Source of the DNA: Flavobacterium swingsii
GTDB taxonomy: Bacteria > Bacteroidota > Bacteroidia > Flavobacteriales > Flavobacteriaceae
Length of the DNA: 64,000 nucleotides
Direction of reading: 5' to 3'
NCBI RefSeq assembly: GCF_900111965.1
Contig: NZ_FOJT01000004.1
Span: 1-64,000, forward strand
In this document: positions 17,502-26,689 of the stretch, in pieces
How positions within the stretch are numbered: position 1 is the first letter of the stretch
Layout: each line of letters starts with the position of its first letter
Made by a program: the position numbers and the translations under genes
Notes under the pieces: model-generated
Databases searched by the model: none
Told to the model about the DNA's origin: nothing
What the model saw: only the letters and a program-made list of their open reading frames with translations

Positions 17502-19184
17502 ATGTCAACTGAAGAGAAAGCACTCAATTTTATTGAACAAATTATAGAAGAGGATTTAAAAAAGGGTTTGCCTCAGGACAAATTACGTTTTCGTTTCCCA
17601 CCAGAACCAAATGGGTATTTACACGTCGGTCATGCCAGTGCAATTTGCCTTAATTTTGGTTTAGGAATAGATTATAAAGCACCTGTTAATTTACGTTTTG
17701 ACGATACAAATCCTTCAAAAGAAGAGCAAGAATTTGTTGATGCGATTAAAAAAGACGTAGAATGGCTAGGTTATTCTTGGGATAAAGAATGTTATGCTTC
17801 CGATTATTTCCAACAATTATATGATTGGGCGGTCGAATTAATCAAAAAAGATAAAGCTTATGTGGATAGTCAATCTTCTGAAGATATGGCTATTCAAAAA
17901 GGAACACCAACAACTTCAGGAACAGATTCTCCTTTTAGAACTCGTTCTGTCGAAGAAAATTTAGACTTATTTACACGTATGAAAAACGGAGAATTCGAAA
18001 AAGGAACTCATGTTTTGCGTGCTAAAATTAGTATGAATGCCAACAATATGCTCATGCGTGATCCTATTATTTATCGTATTATGCACGCGCATCACCACCG
18101 CACAGGAAACGATTGGTGTATTTATCCGATGTATGATTGGGCACATGGCGAAAGTGATTATTTAGAACAAATTTCACATTCATTTTGTACGTTAGAATTT
18201 TTACCTCATAGAGAATTATACGATTGGTTTTTGAACCAAATTTATGATGAAACTAAAGTGCGACCAAAGCAAAGAGAATTTGCTCGTAGAAACTTATCTC
18301 ACACCGTTGTTTCGAAACGAAAATTAGCTCAATTAGTAGAAGAAAAACACGTTACCAGCTGGGACGATCCTCGTATGAGTACTATTTCTGGAATGAGAAG
18401 ACGAGGAATTACCGCTACAGCGATTCGTAATTTTGCGAACACTATTGGTATAGCAAAACGTGATAATTTAATCGATGTTTCGTTATTAGATTTCTGTGTT
18501 CGTGAAGATTTAAATAAAATAGCACCACGTGTTATGGCAGTTTTAAATCCAATTAAATTAGTAATTACGAATTATCCTGAAGGAAAAGAAGAATGGTTAA
18601 CAGCCGAAAATAATTCTGAAGAAGAAGTAATGACTTACAGAGAAGTTCCTTTTTCTAAAGAATTATATATCGAAAGAGAAGATTTTAAAGAAGAAGCAGA
18701 TAAGAAATTTTTCCGTTTGACTTTAGGAACAGAAGTACGTTTAAAAAATGCTTATATTATTAAAGGTGAATCAGTTGTAAAAGATGCTGAAGGAAATATT
18801 ACAGAAATTCATTGCACGTACGATGTAGATTCTAAATCTGGAAGCGGAACAGAAGCCAGTAATCGTAAAGTAAAAGGAGTTATTCATTGGGTTTCTATCG
18901 CTCATGCAAAAGAAGCAGAAGTTAGAGTTTACGACCGACTTTTCACACATGAAAATCCGGATGGAAATAAAGATGTGGACTTCAAAGAATACATCAATCC
19001 AGAATCCTTAAAAGTGATTACAGGTTATGTAGAACCAAGTTTACAAACTTCAAATGAATTGGATCATTTCCAATTTCAACGTTTGGGTTATTTCTGTGTT
19101 GATAGAGATTCTTCATCTGAAAAATTAGTTTTTAATAAAACGGTTGGCTTGAGAGATACTTGGGCAAAAGTAGAAAGTAAATAA
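17502..19184 (+). CDS. glnS: Glutaminyl-tRNA synthetase
   Basis: From ATG 17502 this is a 560-residue class I aminoacyl-tRNA synthetase charging tRNA-Gln. It shows the HIGH-type motif P-P-E-P-N-G-Y-L-H-V-G-H-A, R-F-D-D-T-N-P-S-K-E, the GlnRS-type W-C-I-Y-P-M-Y-D-W-A-H block and the KMSKS-type V-V-S-K-R-K-L. The C-terminal anticodon-binding beta-barrels occupy about residues 340-560. The frame is open to an earlier start at 17376, but that would overlap folB and read through the promoter; the ATG just before S-T-E-E-K-A gives the family length. A terminator follows. Confidence 0.96.
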   Translation: MSTEEKALNFIEQIIEEDLKKGLPQDKLRFRFPPEPNGYLHVGHASAICLNFGLGIDYKAPVNLRFDDTNPSKEEQEFVDAIKKDVEWLGYSWDKECYASDYFQQLYDWAVELIKKDKAYVDSQSSEDMAIQKGTPTTSGTDSPFRTRSVEENLDLFTRMKNGEFEKGTHVLRAKISMNANNMLMRDPIIYRIMHAHHHRTGNDWCIYPMYDWAHGESDYLEQISHSFCTLEFLPHRELYDWFLNQIYDETKVRPKQREFARRNLSHTVVSKRKLAQLVEEKHVTSWDDPRMSTISGMRRRGITATAIRNFANTIGIAKRDNLIDVSLLDFCVREDLNKIAPRVMAVLNPIKLVITNYPEGKEEWLTAENNSEEEVMTYREVPFSKELYIEREDFKEEADKKFFRLTLGTEVRLKNAYIIKGESVVKDAEGNITEIHCTYDVDSKSGSGTEASNRKVKGVIHWVSIAHAKEAEVRVYDRLFTHENPDGNKDVDFKEYINPESLKVITGYVEPSLQTSNELDHFQFQRLGYFCVDRDSSSEKLVFNKTVGLRDTWAKVESK

Positions 19185-19203
19185 TAATTATTTAATAGCA
19201 TTC

Positions 19204-19228
19204 AAAAGCCTTGTTAATCAAGGCTTTT
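19204..19228 (+). terminator. glnS terminator
   Basis: A 10-bp stem (AAAAGCCTTG 19204-19213 with CAAGGCTTTT 19219-19228) and loop TTAAT follow glnS by 20 nt. Confidence 0.85.
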
Positions 19229-19261
19229 ATTTTAATTTTCAACAATTTTCAAATATATAAA

Positions 19262-21637
19262 ATGAAAAAAATATTACTTATCAGTTTGCTTTTAACACGT
19301 ATTACACTTTTTGCACAAGACGATTGGAGGCCTATTGGTCCAGATGATTATAATCAGCCATCTCTTAGTTATTCATATTATACCAAAATTGCAATCGATA
19401 ATAATAATACTCCTTATGTAGTATGCAGTGATCAAAATAATGCTAAAAAAATATGTGTTAGAAAATATAATGGAACTAATTGGGAATATGTAGGTTCTGC
19501 TGGATTCTCAACAGGTCAGGCCGATTATACTTCCATAGTAATTGATAACAATAATATTCCCTACGTTGCTTACAAAGATGTTGCCAATAGTAATAAAATT
19601 ACGGTGCAAAAATTTAATGGAACATTTTGGGAAGTAGTCGGAACGCTTGGTTTTTCAACAGATCAAGCAGATTATACAGCTATTGCAATTGACAATAATA
19701 ATGTGCCTTTTGTAACATACAAAGACGCAAGTAACGTTAATAAAATAACCGTGCAGAAATTTAATGGTGCTGCATGGGAATTTGTAGGAACAGCTGGATT
19801 TTCAGTTGGTGGAGCTGACTATACCTCTATTGTTTTTGATAATACTAACACTCCTCTTGTTTCCTATAAAGATGCTTCAAATAGCAATAAAGTTACTGTT
19901 CAGAAATTTAATGGTGCAGCTTGGCAAGTAGTTGGCCTTTCAGGATTTTCAGCCGGTGGAGCAGATTACATAGCTATAGCAACAGACGTTAATAATTTAC
20001 CGTATGTTGTTTATAAAGATATCGCAAACGGAAATAAGGCTACTGTGCAAAAATTTGATGGTATAAACTGGCAGGTAGTTGGAACTGTGGGCATATCAGC
20101 AGGTACAGCCGATTATACATCGATAGCGATCAATAGTAGTAACCAGCCTTATATAGTTTATAAAGATGTGCTGAATAATGATAAAACCACAATTAGAAAA
20201 TTTAACGGAACAGCCTGGCAACCTGTAGGTACGGGTGTAATATCTGTTGAAATGGCAGATTATACCTCCATTGCAATAGATAACAACAATGTTCCCTATG
20301 TGGTCTACAGTAAAACGTATTATGGAGGAAAAGCAAGAGTACAGAAATTCAACGGAACATCTTGGGAAATGGTTGGTAATTATGGTTTTGCTGAAACTTC
20401 AGATGCAATTTATACTAATTTTTTAGCAATTGATAATAACAATGTTCCGTATTTTATATACAGGGAGCTTACTAATGGTAATAAAGCAACAGTAAAAAAG
20501 TATAATGGAACAACCTGGCAAACAGTTGGAACAGCTGGTTTTTCTAACGGACAGGCTGATTTTGTTTCTATCGATATAGACAATAATAATATTCCATATG
20601 TAGCCTACAGAGACAACCCGCTATCCTATAAAATAACCGTTAAAAAATTTAATGGTACTAGTTGGGTAACTGTTGGATCACAAGGATTTTCTACTGGGTT
20701 TGCAGGGTATATTTCATTAACAATTGATAATAATAACGTACCTTATGTTGCTTATAAAGATGATTCATTTGGAGGAAAAATTGTTGTTAAAAAATACAAT
20801 GGCACAAGTTGGGTATTGGTTGGAACTTCAGGCTTTTCTGCGGGATATGCGAGCTATATTACATTGAAGTTTGATTCTAATAATATTCCTTATGTTGCCT
20901 ATGACGATTCAAGTGTTGGAAATAAATCATTTGTTCAAAAATTTAATGGAACTAATTGGGAAGTTGTAGGAGTGTCAGGTATATCTGCCGGATATACCAA
21001 TAATACATGCCTTGCTTTTAACAGCAGTAACATCCCCTTTATTGCTTATACTGACTGTACCGTAAGCTGTAAAGCAACTGTTCAAAAATTTAACGGAACA
21101 GCTTGGGAAGTTGTTGGATTACAAGGATTTTCTTCCGGTTATGCCGAATTTATTACCTTAAAAATAAATGGAAATAATATTCCTTATGTTTCTTACAGTG
21201 ATTTAAATAATGGCAACCATGTATTTGTACAAAAATTTAATGGTACAGCATGGGAAATGGTTGGAACAAGTGTTTCATCAGGGCATTCGAGAGGTGTTTC
21301 TATGGTTTTTAACAGTAATAATATTCCTTATGTTGCCTATGAATCTACTGGTGCTTACGCTAAATATTTTGGTATTGAAAACGCTCTAAGCACAAAGGAA
21401 AACACCTATTCTCTAAACAAAACATCAATTTACCCAAACCCAGTTAAAAACAGTTTTTCAATTTCTGGTAATGAAGCTGTAAACGAAATTGATATTTTCG
21501 ATTTAGTTGGGAAAAAAGTATTACATCAGCAAAATCCAAACAAAGAAATTAATATTCAATTTTTACCGAACGGAATTTACGTTGCAAAAATAAAAACCGA
21601 AAAAGGCATTACTTCTTTGAAGTTAATTAAAGAATAA
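19262..21637 (+). CDS. T9SS-secreted 14-repeat protein, tandem paralogue 1
   Basis: From ATG 19262 the protein has 791 residues: a signal peptide (ending L-F-A-Q), the start D-D-W-R-P-I-G-P-D-D, then fourteen units of about 47 residues. Each carries I-D-N-N-N-x-P-Y-V-x-Y-K-D, K-x-T-V-Q-K-F-N-G-T-x-W, and V-G-T-A-G-F-S-x-G. Fourteen is twice seven, so two seven-bladed beta-propellers are a natural model; this is inference. The last about 75 residues are a type A sorting domain (S-I-Y-P-N-P-V-K-N-S-F, ending S-L-K-L-I-K-E). The annotated-looking upstream start at 19211 lies inside the glnS terminator and is rejected. The next gene is a paralogue. The function is unknown. Confidence 0.85.
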   Translation: MKKILLISLLLTRITLFAQDDWRPIGPDDYNQPSLSYSYYTKIAIDNNNTPYVVCSDQNNAKKICVRKYNGTNWEYVGSAGFSTGQADYTSIVIDNNNIPYVAYKDVANSNKITVQKFNGTFWEVVGTLGFSTDQADYTAIAIDNNNVPFVTYKDASNVNKITVQKFNGAAWEFVGTAGFSVGGADYTSIVFDNTNTPLVSYKDASNSNKVTVQKFNGAAWQVVGLSGFSAGGADYIAIATDVNNLPYVVYKDIANGNKATVQKFDGINWQVVGTVGISAGTADYTSIAINSSNQPYIVYKDVLNNDKTTIRKFNGTAWQPVGTGVISVEMADYTSIAIDNNNVPYVVYSKTYYGGKARVQKFNGTSWEMVGNYGFAETSDAIYTNFLAIDNNNVPYFIYRELTNGNKATVKKYNGTTWQTVGTAGFSNGQADFVSIDIDNNNIPYVAYRDNPLSYKITVKKFNGTSWVTVGSQGFSTGFAGYISLTIDNNNVPYVAYKDDSFGGKIVVKKYNGTSWVLVGTSGFSAGYASYITLKFDSNNIPYVAYDDSSVGNKSFVQKFNGTNWEVVGVSGISAGYTNNTCLAFNSSNIPFIAYTDCTVSCKATVQKFNGTAWEVVGLQGFSSGYAEFITLKINGNNIPYVSYSDLNNGNHVFVQKFNGTAWEMVGTSVSSGHSRGVSMVFNSNNIPYVAYESTGAYAKYFGIENALSTKENTYSLNKTSIYPNPVKNSFSISGNEAVNEIDIFDLVGKKVLHQQNPNKEINIQFLPNGIYVAKIKTEKGITSLKLIKE

Positions 21638-21811
21638 AAAAATTATAACTTTTATATATAAAAAATCCACTTTCGAGTGGATTTTTCTATTATAGATATT
21701 TATTATTAAAACTTAAATAAAAATAGATTTTTTATTAAAAAAGTAACCTTCATAAATTAATTTTAAGGCATTTTCTAAATTTTTAGACGCAATATATATT
21801 TTCAGAAAAAC
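21602..21811. repeat. 3'-flank direct repeat, copy 1
   Basis: Bases 21602-21743 are identical to 24285-24426 (142 bases, offset 2683), covering the last codons, the stop and the terminator. Similarity continues with scattered changes to about 21811. This marks the unit of a tandem gene duplication. Confidence 0.9.
21661..21686 (+). terminator. Terminator with TTCG tetraloop, copy 1
   Basis: An 11-bp stem, AAAAATCCACT (21661-21671) with AGTGGATTTTT (21676-21686), closes on TTCG and ends the first tandem paralogue. Confidence 0.9.
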
Positions 21812-21875
21812 AATTACTGTAAATAACTTAAATACAATACATAAAATACAAAAAACACCAAAAAAAATTTAATTT

Positions 21876-21902
21876 TTGTAAGAATTTTAATCATTATATT
21901 TG
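21876..21902 (+). promoter_or_regulatory. Promoter of tandem paralogue 2
   Basis: TTG (21876-21878), a 16-nt spacer and TATATTTG (21895-21902) fit the flavobacterial promoter. The predicted leader is about 30 nt. Confidence 0.65.
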
Positions 21903-21938
21903 TATAAACATTTTTAAATAACTTTAATATTTTTGTCA

Positions 21939-24320
21939 ATGAAAAAAACTTTTCTCTTATGTTTATTTTTAATAAACACTCTTTTAGTGGCTCAAGAGGC
22001 TTGGAGGCCTATTGGTCCTGATGATTTTAATCAAGCGTCATATAATGGAGTCGATTTCACTACTTTAGTTCTAGACAGTAACAATGTGCCATATGTGGCG
22101 TATCAAGATGATGGAAATGGAGATAAAATTACGGTTCAAAAATACAACGGTACCTCTTGGGAATTGGTTGGTAATGCAGGTTTTTCTGCTGGAGTAGCTA
22201 ATGGAATTTCCCTAGCTCTAGACAGTAATAATGTGCCGTATGTTGTGTATAGAGATGCTGCAGCTGGAGATAGAGGTATAGTTCAAAAATTCAATGGTAC
22301 GTCATGGGTATTGGTTGGTGCTGTTTCTAATGGAGTTGCCTATTATACTTCAATAACCATAGACAGTAACAATATACCGTATGTTGTGTTTAGTGATGTT
22401 TCAAATGGATATAGAGCCACGGTTCAAAAATATAACGGTACGTTATGGGAATTGGTTGGTACTGCGGGTTTTTCAGTTGGTATAGCCTATGATACTTCCC
22501 TAGCTCTAGACAGTAACAATGTACCATATGTGGTGTATAGAGATTATGCAAATGGACAAAAAGCCACCGTTAAAAAATTCAACGGTACGTCATGGGATTT
22601 TGTAGGTACTGCGGGTTTTTCTACTGGAGTAGCCAAATCTCCTTCCCTAGTTCTAGGGAGTAACAATGTGCCGTATGTTGCGTATCAAGATGTTGCAAAT
22701 GGAGATAAAGCCACGGTTCGAAAATTCAACGGAACTTCATGGGTATTGGTGGGTTCTGCGGCTTTTTCAGCTGGATTAGCTTATGATACTTCCTTAGCAT
22801 TAGATAGTAATAATGTGCCGTATGTGGTGTATCAAGATGGTGTAAATGGATCAAAAGCCACAGTTCAAAAATTAAACGGTTCGTCATGGCAATTGGTGGG
22901 TACTGTGGCTTTTTCTACTGGAGAAGCACATACTCCTTCTATAGCTTTAGACAGTAACAATGTGCCGTATGTGGTGTGTAAAGATTTTGGAAATGGATTT
23001 AAAGCTACGGTTCGAAAATACAACGGTACGTTATGGGAATTAGTTGGAACTGCGGGTTTTTCTACTGGAACAGCCACTTATACTTCCCTAGTTCTAGACA
23101 GTAACAATATGCCGTATGTGGTGTATCGTGATAATGTAAATGCAAGTAAATCCACGGTTCTAAAATACAACGGTACGTCGTGGGATTTTGTAGGTACTGC
23201 AGGTTTTTCAGATGGAGGAGCCCGTAACACTTCCCTTGCACTAGACAGTAATAATGTACCGTATGTGGCTTATATAGATGAACTAAATGGAAGTAAAATT
23301 ACGGTTCAAAAATTCAACGGTACATCATGGGTATTGGTTGGTACTGCAGGTTTTTCAACTGGAGGAGCCCTTTCCACTTCTTCCCTTTCCCTAGTTTTAG
23401 ACAGTAACAATGTGCCATATGTGGCGTATCCAGATACTACAAATGGAGATAAAATTACGGTTCAAAAATACAACGGTACCTCTTGGGAATTGGTTGGTAA
23501 TGCAGGTTTTTCTGCTGGTACAGCCAATTACACTTACCTTGCTCTAGACAGTAATAATGTGCCGTATGTGGTGTATCAAGATAGTATAAATGGACATAAA
23601 GCCACGGTTCAAAAATACAACGGTACGTCATGGGTATTGGTTGGTACTGCAGGTTTTTCTACTGGAATGGTCCTTTATACTTCCCTAGCTCTAGACAGTA
23701 ACAATGTACCGTATGTAGTGTATTCAGATGCTGTAAATGGTAATGCTGCCACAGTTCATAAATACAACGGTACGTCATGGGAATTGGTGGGTACTTCAGG
23801 TTTTTCTGCTGCTGGAGCCATTTACATTTCCCTAGCTCTAGACAGTAACAATGTGCCGTATGTTGTGTATCAAGATGCAGCAAATGGAAATAAAGCTACG
23901 GTTCAAAAATACAACAGTACTTTATTGGATTGGGAATTGGTGGGTACTGTGGGTTTTTCTGCTGGAGCAACTACTTACACTTCCCTTGCTCTAGGTAGTA
24001 ACAATGTGCCGTATGTAGTGTATAGTTCAACTAGAGCTTTTGCTAAATATTTCGGAGTTGAAAATGCTCTAAGTACAAACGAAAACACCTATTCTTTAAA
24101 TCAAACAACCATTTACCCTAACCCAGTTAAAAACAGTTTTTCAATTTCTGGTAATGAAGCGGTAAACGAAATAGAAATTTATGATTTAATTGGTAAAAGA
24201 GTTTTGCACCAACAAAACACTACTAATGAAATTAACATCGAATTTTTACCTAAAGGAATTTATGTTGCCAAAATTAAAACCGAGAAAGGCATTACTTCTT
24301 TGAAGTTAATTAAAGAATAA
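21939..24320 (+). CDS. T9SS-secreted 14-repeat protein, tandem paralogue 2
   Basis: From ATG 21939 this is a 793-residue protein with a signal peptide (ending L-L-V-A-Q), then W-R-P-I-G-P-D-D-F-N as in the previous gene. It has fourteen repeats of about 47 residues with L-D-S-N-N-V-P-Y-V-V-Y, K-A-T-V-Q-K-Y-N-G-T-S-W, and V-G-T-A-G-F-S-x-G. The repeats are more uniform than those of paralogue 1 (many identical DNA stretches such as GACAGTAACAATGTGCC), which suggests recent internal homogenisation. A type A sorting domain closes the protein. A TTG at 21933 belongs to a promoter-like box and is not used here. Function unknown; surface exposure is inferred. Confidence 0.85.
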   Translation: MKKTFLLCLFLINTLLVAQEAWRPIGPDDFNQASYNGVDFTTLVLDSNNVPYVAYQDDGNGDKITVQKYNGTSWELVGNAGFSAGVANGISLALDSNNVPYVVYRDAAAGDRGIVQKFNGTSWVLVGAVSNGVAYYTSITIDSNNIPYVVFSDVSNGYRATVQKYNGTLWELVGTAGFSVGIAYDTSLALDSNNVPYVVYRDYANGQKATVKKFNGTSWDFVGTAGFSTGVAKSPSLVLGSNNVPYVAYQDVANGDKATVRKFNGTSWVLVGSAAFSAGLAYDTSLALDSNNVPYVVYQDGVNGSKATVQKLNGSSWQLVGTVAFSTGEAHTPSIALDSNNVPYVVCKDFGNGFKATVRKYNGTLWELVGTAGFSTGTATYTSLVLDSNNMPYVVYRDNVNASKSTVLKYNGTSWDFVGTAGFSDGGARNTSLALDSNNVPYVAYIDELNGSKITVQKFNGTSWVLVGTAGFSTGGALSTSSLSLVLDSNNVPYVAYPDTTNGDKITVQKYNGTSWELVGNAGFSAGTANYTYLALDSNNVPYVVYQDSINGHKATVQKYNGTSWVLVGTAGFSTGMVLYTSLALDSNNVPYVVYSDAVNGNAATVHKYNGTSWELVGTSGFSAAGAIYISLALDSNNVPYVVYQDAANGNKATVQKYNSTLLDWELVGTVGFSAGATTYTSLALGSNNVPYVVYSSTRAFAKYFGVENALSTNENTYSLNQTTIYPNPVKNSFSISGNEAVNEIEIYDLIGKRVLHQQNTTNEINIEFLPKGIYVAKIKTEKGITSLKLIKE

Positions 24321-24495
24321 AAAAATTATAACTTTTATATATAAAAAATCCACTTTCGAGTGGATTTTTCTATTATAGATATTTATTATTAAAACTTAAA
24401 TAAAAATAGATTTTTTATTAAAAAAGCGACCTTCATAAATCGATTTTAAGGCGTTTTCTAAATTTTCAGACGCCAATATGTGTTTTCAGAAAAAC
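24285..24495. repeat. 3'-flank direct repeat, copy 2
   Basis: This is the partner of 21602-21811; the first 142 bases are identical, and similarity ends near 24495. The region from 24496 to the YtxH gene contains nothing I recognise apart from a weak promoter-like TATCTTTA (24581-24588). Confidence 0.9.
24344..24369 (+). terminator. Terminator with TTCG tetraloop, copy 2
   Basis: It is identical to the hairpin at 21661-21686 and ends the second tandem paralogue. Confidence 0.9.
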
Positions 24496-24617
24496 ATTTT
24501 AAAAAATCAGCTGTATTTACTTTTTGTGTAATAAAAATGTAGTTTAACGCGTTGTTAACATAGAAATATTAATAAAGCGCTATCTTTATGAGAAGTAACT
24601 TTTAAAATTTAAAAAAT

Positions 24618-24947
24618 ATGGAAACTACCACAAAAAAAGCAATGTATGCTCTTTTGGCAGGAGCCGCAGTTGGAGCTACACTTGGAATTTTGTTTGCACC
24701 AGATAAAGGTTCTAAAACAAGAGAAAAAATTAAAGAAGGTTTCGACGAAACTAAGAATAATATAAAACATAAATTCGAAAGTATTGCCGATGAATTGAAA
24801 CATAAGTTTTCAAGTAATAATCACGATTTAGAAGAAACGTACAAAGAACTACTTTCTCATACTAATCATAAAACGGAAGAAGTAATTTCTTTTTTGGAAG
24901 ATAAATTGAAAGATCTTAAAAAACACAATGCCAAACTTCAAAACTAA
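24618..24947 (+). CDS. YtxH domain protein
   Basis: This 109-residue protein has a Gly/Ala-rich hydrophobic N-terminal segment ([24 protein letters not shown]), the YtxH hallmark, followed by a long charged helix likely to form a coiled coil ([12 protein letters not shown] then repeated K/E). YtxH proteins are small membrane-anchored proteins often tied to envelope or general stress; a precise role is not known. It is the first gene of a three-gene run with the holin-like protein 9 nt downstream and the 84-residue gene after that. Confidence 0.85.
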   Translation: METTTKKAMYALLAGAAVGATLGILFAPDKGSKTREKIKEGFDETKNNIKHKFESIADELKHKFSSNNHDLEETYKELLSHTNHKTEEVISFLEDKLKDLKKHNAKLQN

Positions 24948-24956
24948 ATTTAGCGT

Positions 24957-25307
24957 ATGGCTTTCGAAGAATTAAAAGAAAATACCGAAAATATTCAAGA
25001 TCAGGCTCAAGCTTATATCGATAGCCATTTGGCTTATTATAAATTGTGGGGTTTTAAGGTGGCAATGAAATCTACTACAATGATTTTGAAATTCACTTTA
25101 ATTTTATTGTGTTTTTTAATGGTGTTGTTGTTTTGTTCGATTGCTGGGGCATTGACGATTGGCAAATCGTTAGAAAATTATCCTATGGGATTCTTGATTG
25201 TTGGTGGTATTTATTTTGTTCTTTCATTGTTTTTATTTTTGATAAAAGACAAAATTGTAGAAGGAACCATTTTGGAGAAATTTTCAGAAATCTTTTTTAA
25301 CGATTAG
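24957..25307 (+). CDS. Holin-like (phage holin superfamily III type) membrane protein
   Basis: This 116-residue protein has a soluble N-terminal helix (F-E-E-L-K-E-N-T-E-N-I-Q-D-Q-A), two hydrophobic segments (about residues 43-65 and 75-96) and a charged C-terminus. The layout matches the holin-X-like proteins that often accompany YtxH genes in Bacteroidetes. Despite the name there is no phage context here, so a housekeeping envelope role is more likely than lysis. It overlaps nothing and is followed after 2 nt by the next gene. Confidence 0.7.
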   Translation: MAFEELKENTENIQDQAQAYIDSHLAYYKLWGFKVAMKSTTMILKFTLILLCFLMVLLFCSIAGALTIGKSLENYPMGFLIVGGIYFVLSLFLFLIKDKIVEGTILEKFSEIFFND

Positions 25308-25309
25308 TT

Positions 25310-25564
25310 ATGGGAACCAAGAAATATGCTTCTTACGCCGAAATAGAAAGAGAACTGGAAATCTTGAAATTAGAAAAAGAAATCAATTATCAGAAACTGG
25401 TTCTAAGTGTTCAAAAAACCAAGGAAAGTTTTACGCCTCAAAATATAGTGAGTGGATTTTTAGGTTCTTATAAAGAAATAATTTCTGATTCCTATGTAAC
25501 AATGGGTAAAATGGCAATTCCCTATATTATCAATTGGTTATTAAACAGAAAAAGAGGCGATTAA
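25310..25564 (+). CDS. Small conserved protein of the YtxH operon
   Basis: This is an 84-residue protein with a charged N-terminal helix (Y-A-S-Y-A-E-I-E-R-E-L-E-I-L-K-L-E-K-E-I) and a weakly hydrophobic C-terminus (A-I-P-Y-I-I-N-W-L-L-N). It starts 2 nt after the holin-like gene, so translation is probably coupled. I do not assign a function; a peripheral membrane partner of the two upstream proteins is a reasonable guess. Its stop codon lies in the loop of a terminator hairpin. Confidence 0.75.
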   Translation: MGTKKYASYAEIERELEILKLEKEINYQKLVLSVQKTKESFTPQNIVSGFLGSYKEIISDSYVTMGKMAIPYIINWLLNRKRGD

Positions 25565-25574
25565 GCCTCTTTTT
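25549..25574 (+). terminator. Terminator overlapping a stop codon
   Basis: A 10-bp stem (AAAAAGAGGC 25549-25558 with GCCTCTTTTT 25565-25574) is followed by T. The TAA of the preceding gene lies in the 6-nt loop and the left arm is coding. Confidence 0.85.
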
Positions 25575-25592
25575 TTGTAAATAACATTCCAG

Positions 25593-26585
25593 TTATTTTA
25601 TTTCACCTGCTTCATTTGCTTCAGATGTGTCCGATGGATTATAATCAGTCGAAGTATGATTTTTAGATTTTACTCTTGGTGTTTGTTTTTTCATTTGTTC
25701 ACCAATTATGCTTGAAGCTGTAAAACTTGTCACCATACTATTTAACATTTCACTTGCAGCTTGCGGAGAATTAGGTAATAAAATCAAATTCGAATTCGTA
25801 TCAGCTCCAATCGCTTGTAAAGTATCGTAATGTTGAGTGATTACAATAAGTGCCGATGCTTCTTGCGAATTGATTCCTACTTCATTCAAAACCGCTACAC
25901 TTTCTACCAATCCTTTAGCAATTTCACGACGTTGGTCTGCAATACCTTGACCTTGTAATTTTTTACTTTCGGCTTCAGCTTTTGCTTTAGCAACAATTCT
26001 AATTCTTTGTGCTTCAGATTCGAACATAGCAGCCGTTTTTTCTCTTTCGGCAGCATTGATACGGTTCATGGCATTTTTCACCTGAATATCTGGATCAATA
26101 TCGGTAACTAAAGTATTAATAATATCGTATCCATAAGTAGTCATGGCTTCGTTCAACTCACGTTTTACCGCTACGGCAATATCGTCTTTACGAAGAAAAA
26201 CATCATCAAGAATTAATTTTGGAACTTCGGCACGAACAACATCAAAAACATAAGCTGTAATCTGATCGTGTGGATATTCTAGTTTGTAAAAAGCTTCGTA
26301 AACATGTTCTGGAATAACTTTAAACTGTACCGAAACTTTCATTTTAATAAAAACGTTGTCTTTGGTTTGTGTTTCGATCATGACATCTAATTGTTGAATT
26401 TTTAGATTTACACGACCTGCAATTTTGTCGATAATAGGCAATTTGAGTTGTAATCCAGATTGTCTTATTCCAATAAATTTACCAAAACGCTCTACAACAA
26501 CAGCAGTTTGTTGTTTGACTGTAAAAAAACTAGAGAAGAAAATAAATAATCCGAAGATTAAAAAAGCATAAAAAATAACGTCCAT
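25593..26585 (-). CDS. SPFH/Band 7 domain protein (stomatin/paraslipin-like)
   Basis: This 330-residue protein has one N-terminal membrane helix (residues about 4-22), then the SPFH domain from V-K-Q-Q-T-A-V-V-V-E-R-F-G-K-F through about residue 200. An Ala/Glu/Lys coiled-coil follows (A-K-A-K-A-E-A-E-S-K-K-L-Q-G-Q-G-I-A-D-Q-R-R-E). The C-terminal tail (about 285-330) is polar and low-complexity. Such proteins oligomerise on membranes and organise lipid microdomains or regulate proteases. No NfeD partner gene is adjacent, which is common for stomatin-type genes. It is convergent with the YtxH operon, and no exact -7 box is seen upstream. Confidence 0.9.
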   Translation of the reverse strand: MDVIFYAFLIFGLFIFFSSFFTVKQQTAVVVERFGKFIGIRQSGLQLKLPIIDKIAGRVNLKIQQLDVMIETQTKDNVFIKMKVSVQFKVIPEHVYEAFYKLEYPHDQITAYVFDVVRAEVPKLILDDVFLRKDDIAVAVKRELNEAMTTYGYDIINTLVTDIDPDIQVKNAMNRINAAEREKTAAMFESEAQRIRIVAKAKAEAESKKLQGQGIADQRREIAKGLVESVAVLNEVGINSQEASALIVITQHYDTLQAIGADTNSNLILLPNSPQAASEMLNSMVTSFTASSIIGEQMKKQTPRVKSKNHTSTDYNPSDTSEANEAGEIK

Positions 26586-26689
26586 TGTAATAGTTTTTAG
26601 TTTGTTATATTGGTTATACGTGATAATATTCTAAAAGTTACATTCGTATGTAAAGATTAATATTTACTTTCGCAAAAAATTCCCAAGAC

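Noticed and set aside
18526-18531. CACGTG in glnS as a parS site
   Set aside because: Only the central hexamer matches; the flanks do not.
19211-19261. Upstream start for tandem paralogue 1
   Set aside because: It lies inside the glnS terminator; the signal peptide begins at 19262.
21928-21935. TATTTTTG as the promoter of tandem paralogue 2
   Set aside because: It ends 3 nt before the ATG; the TTG/TATATTTG pair at 21876-21902 fits better.
24957-25307. Prophage remnant suggested by the holin-like protein
   Set aside because: There are no phage genes around it; the YtxH neighbourhood indicates a chromosomal envelope operon.
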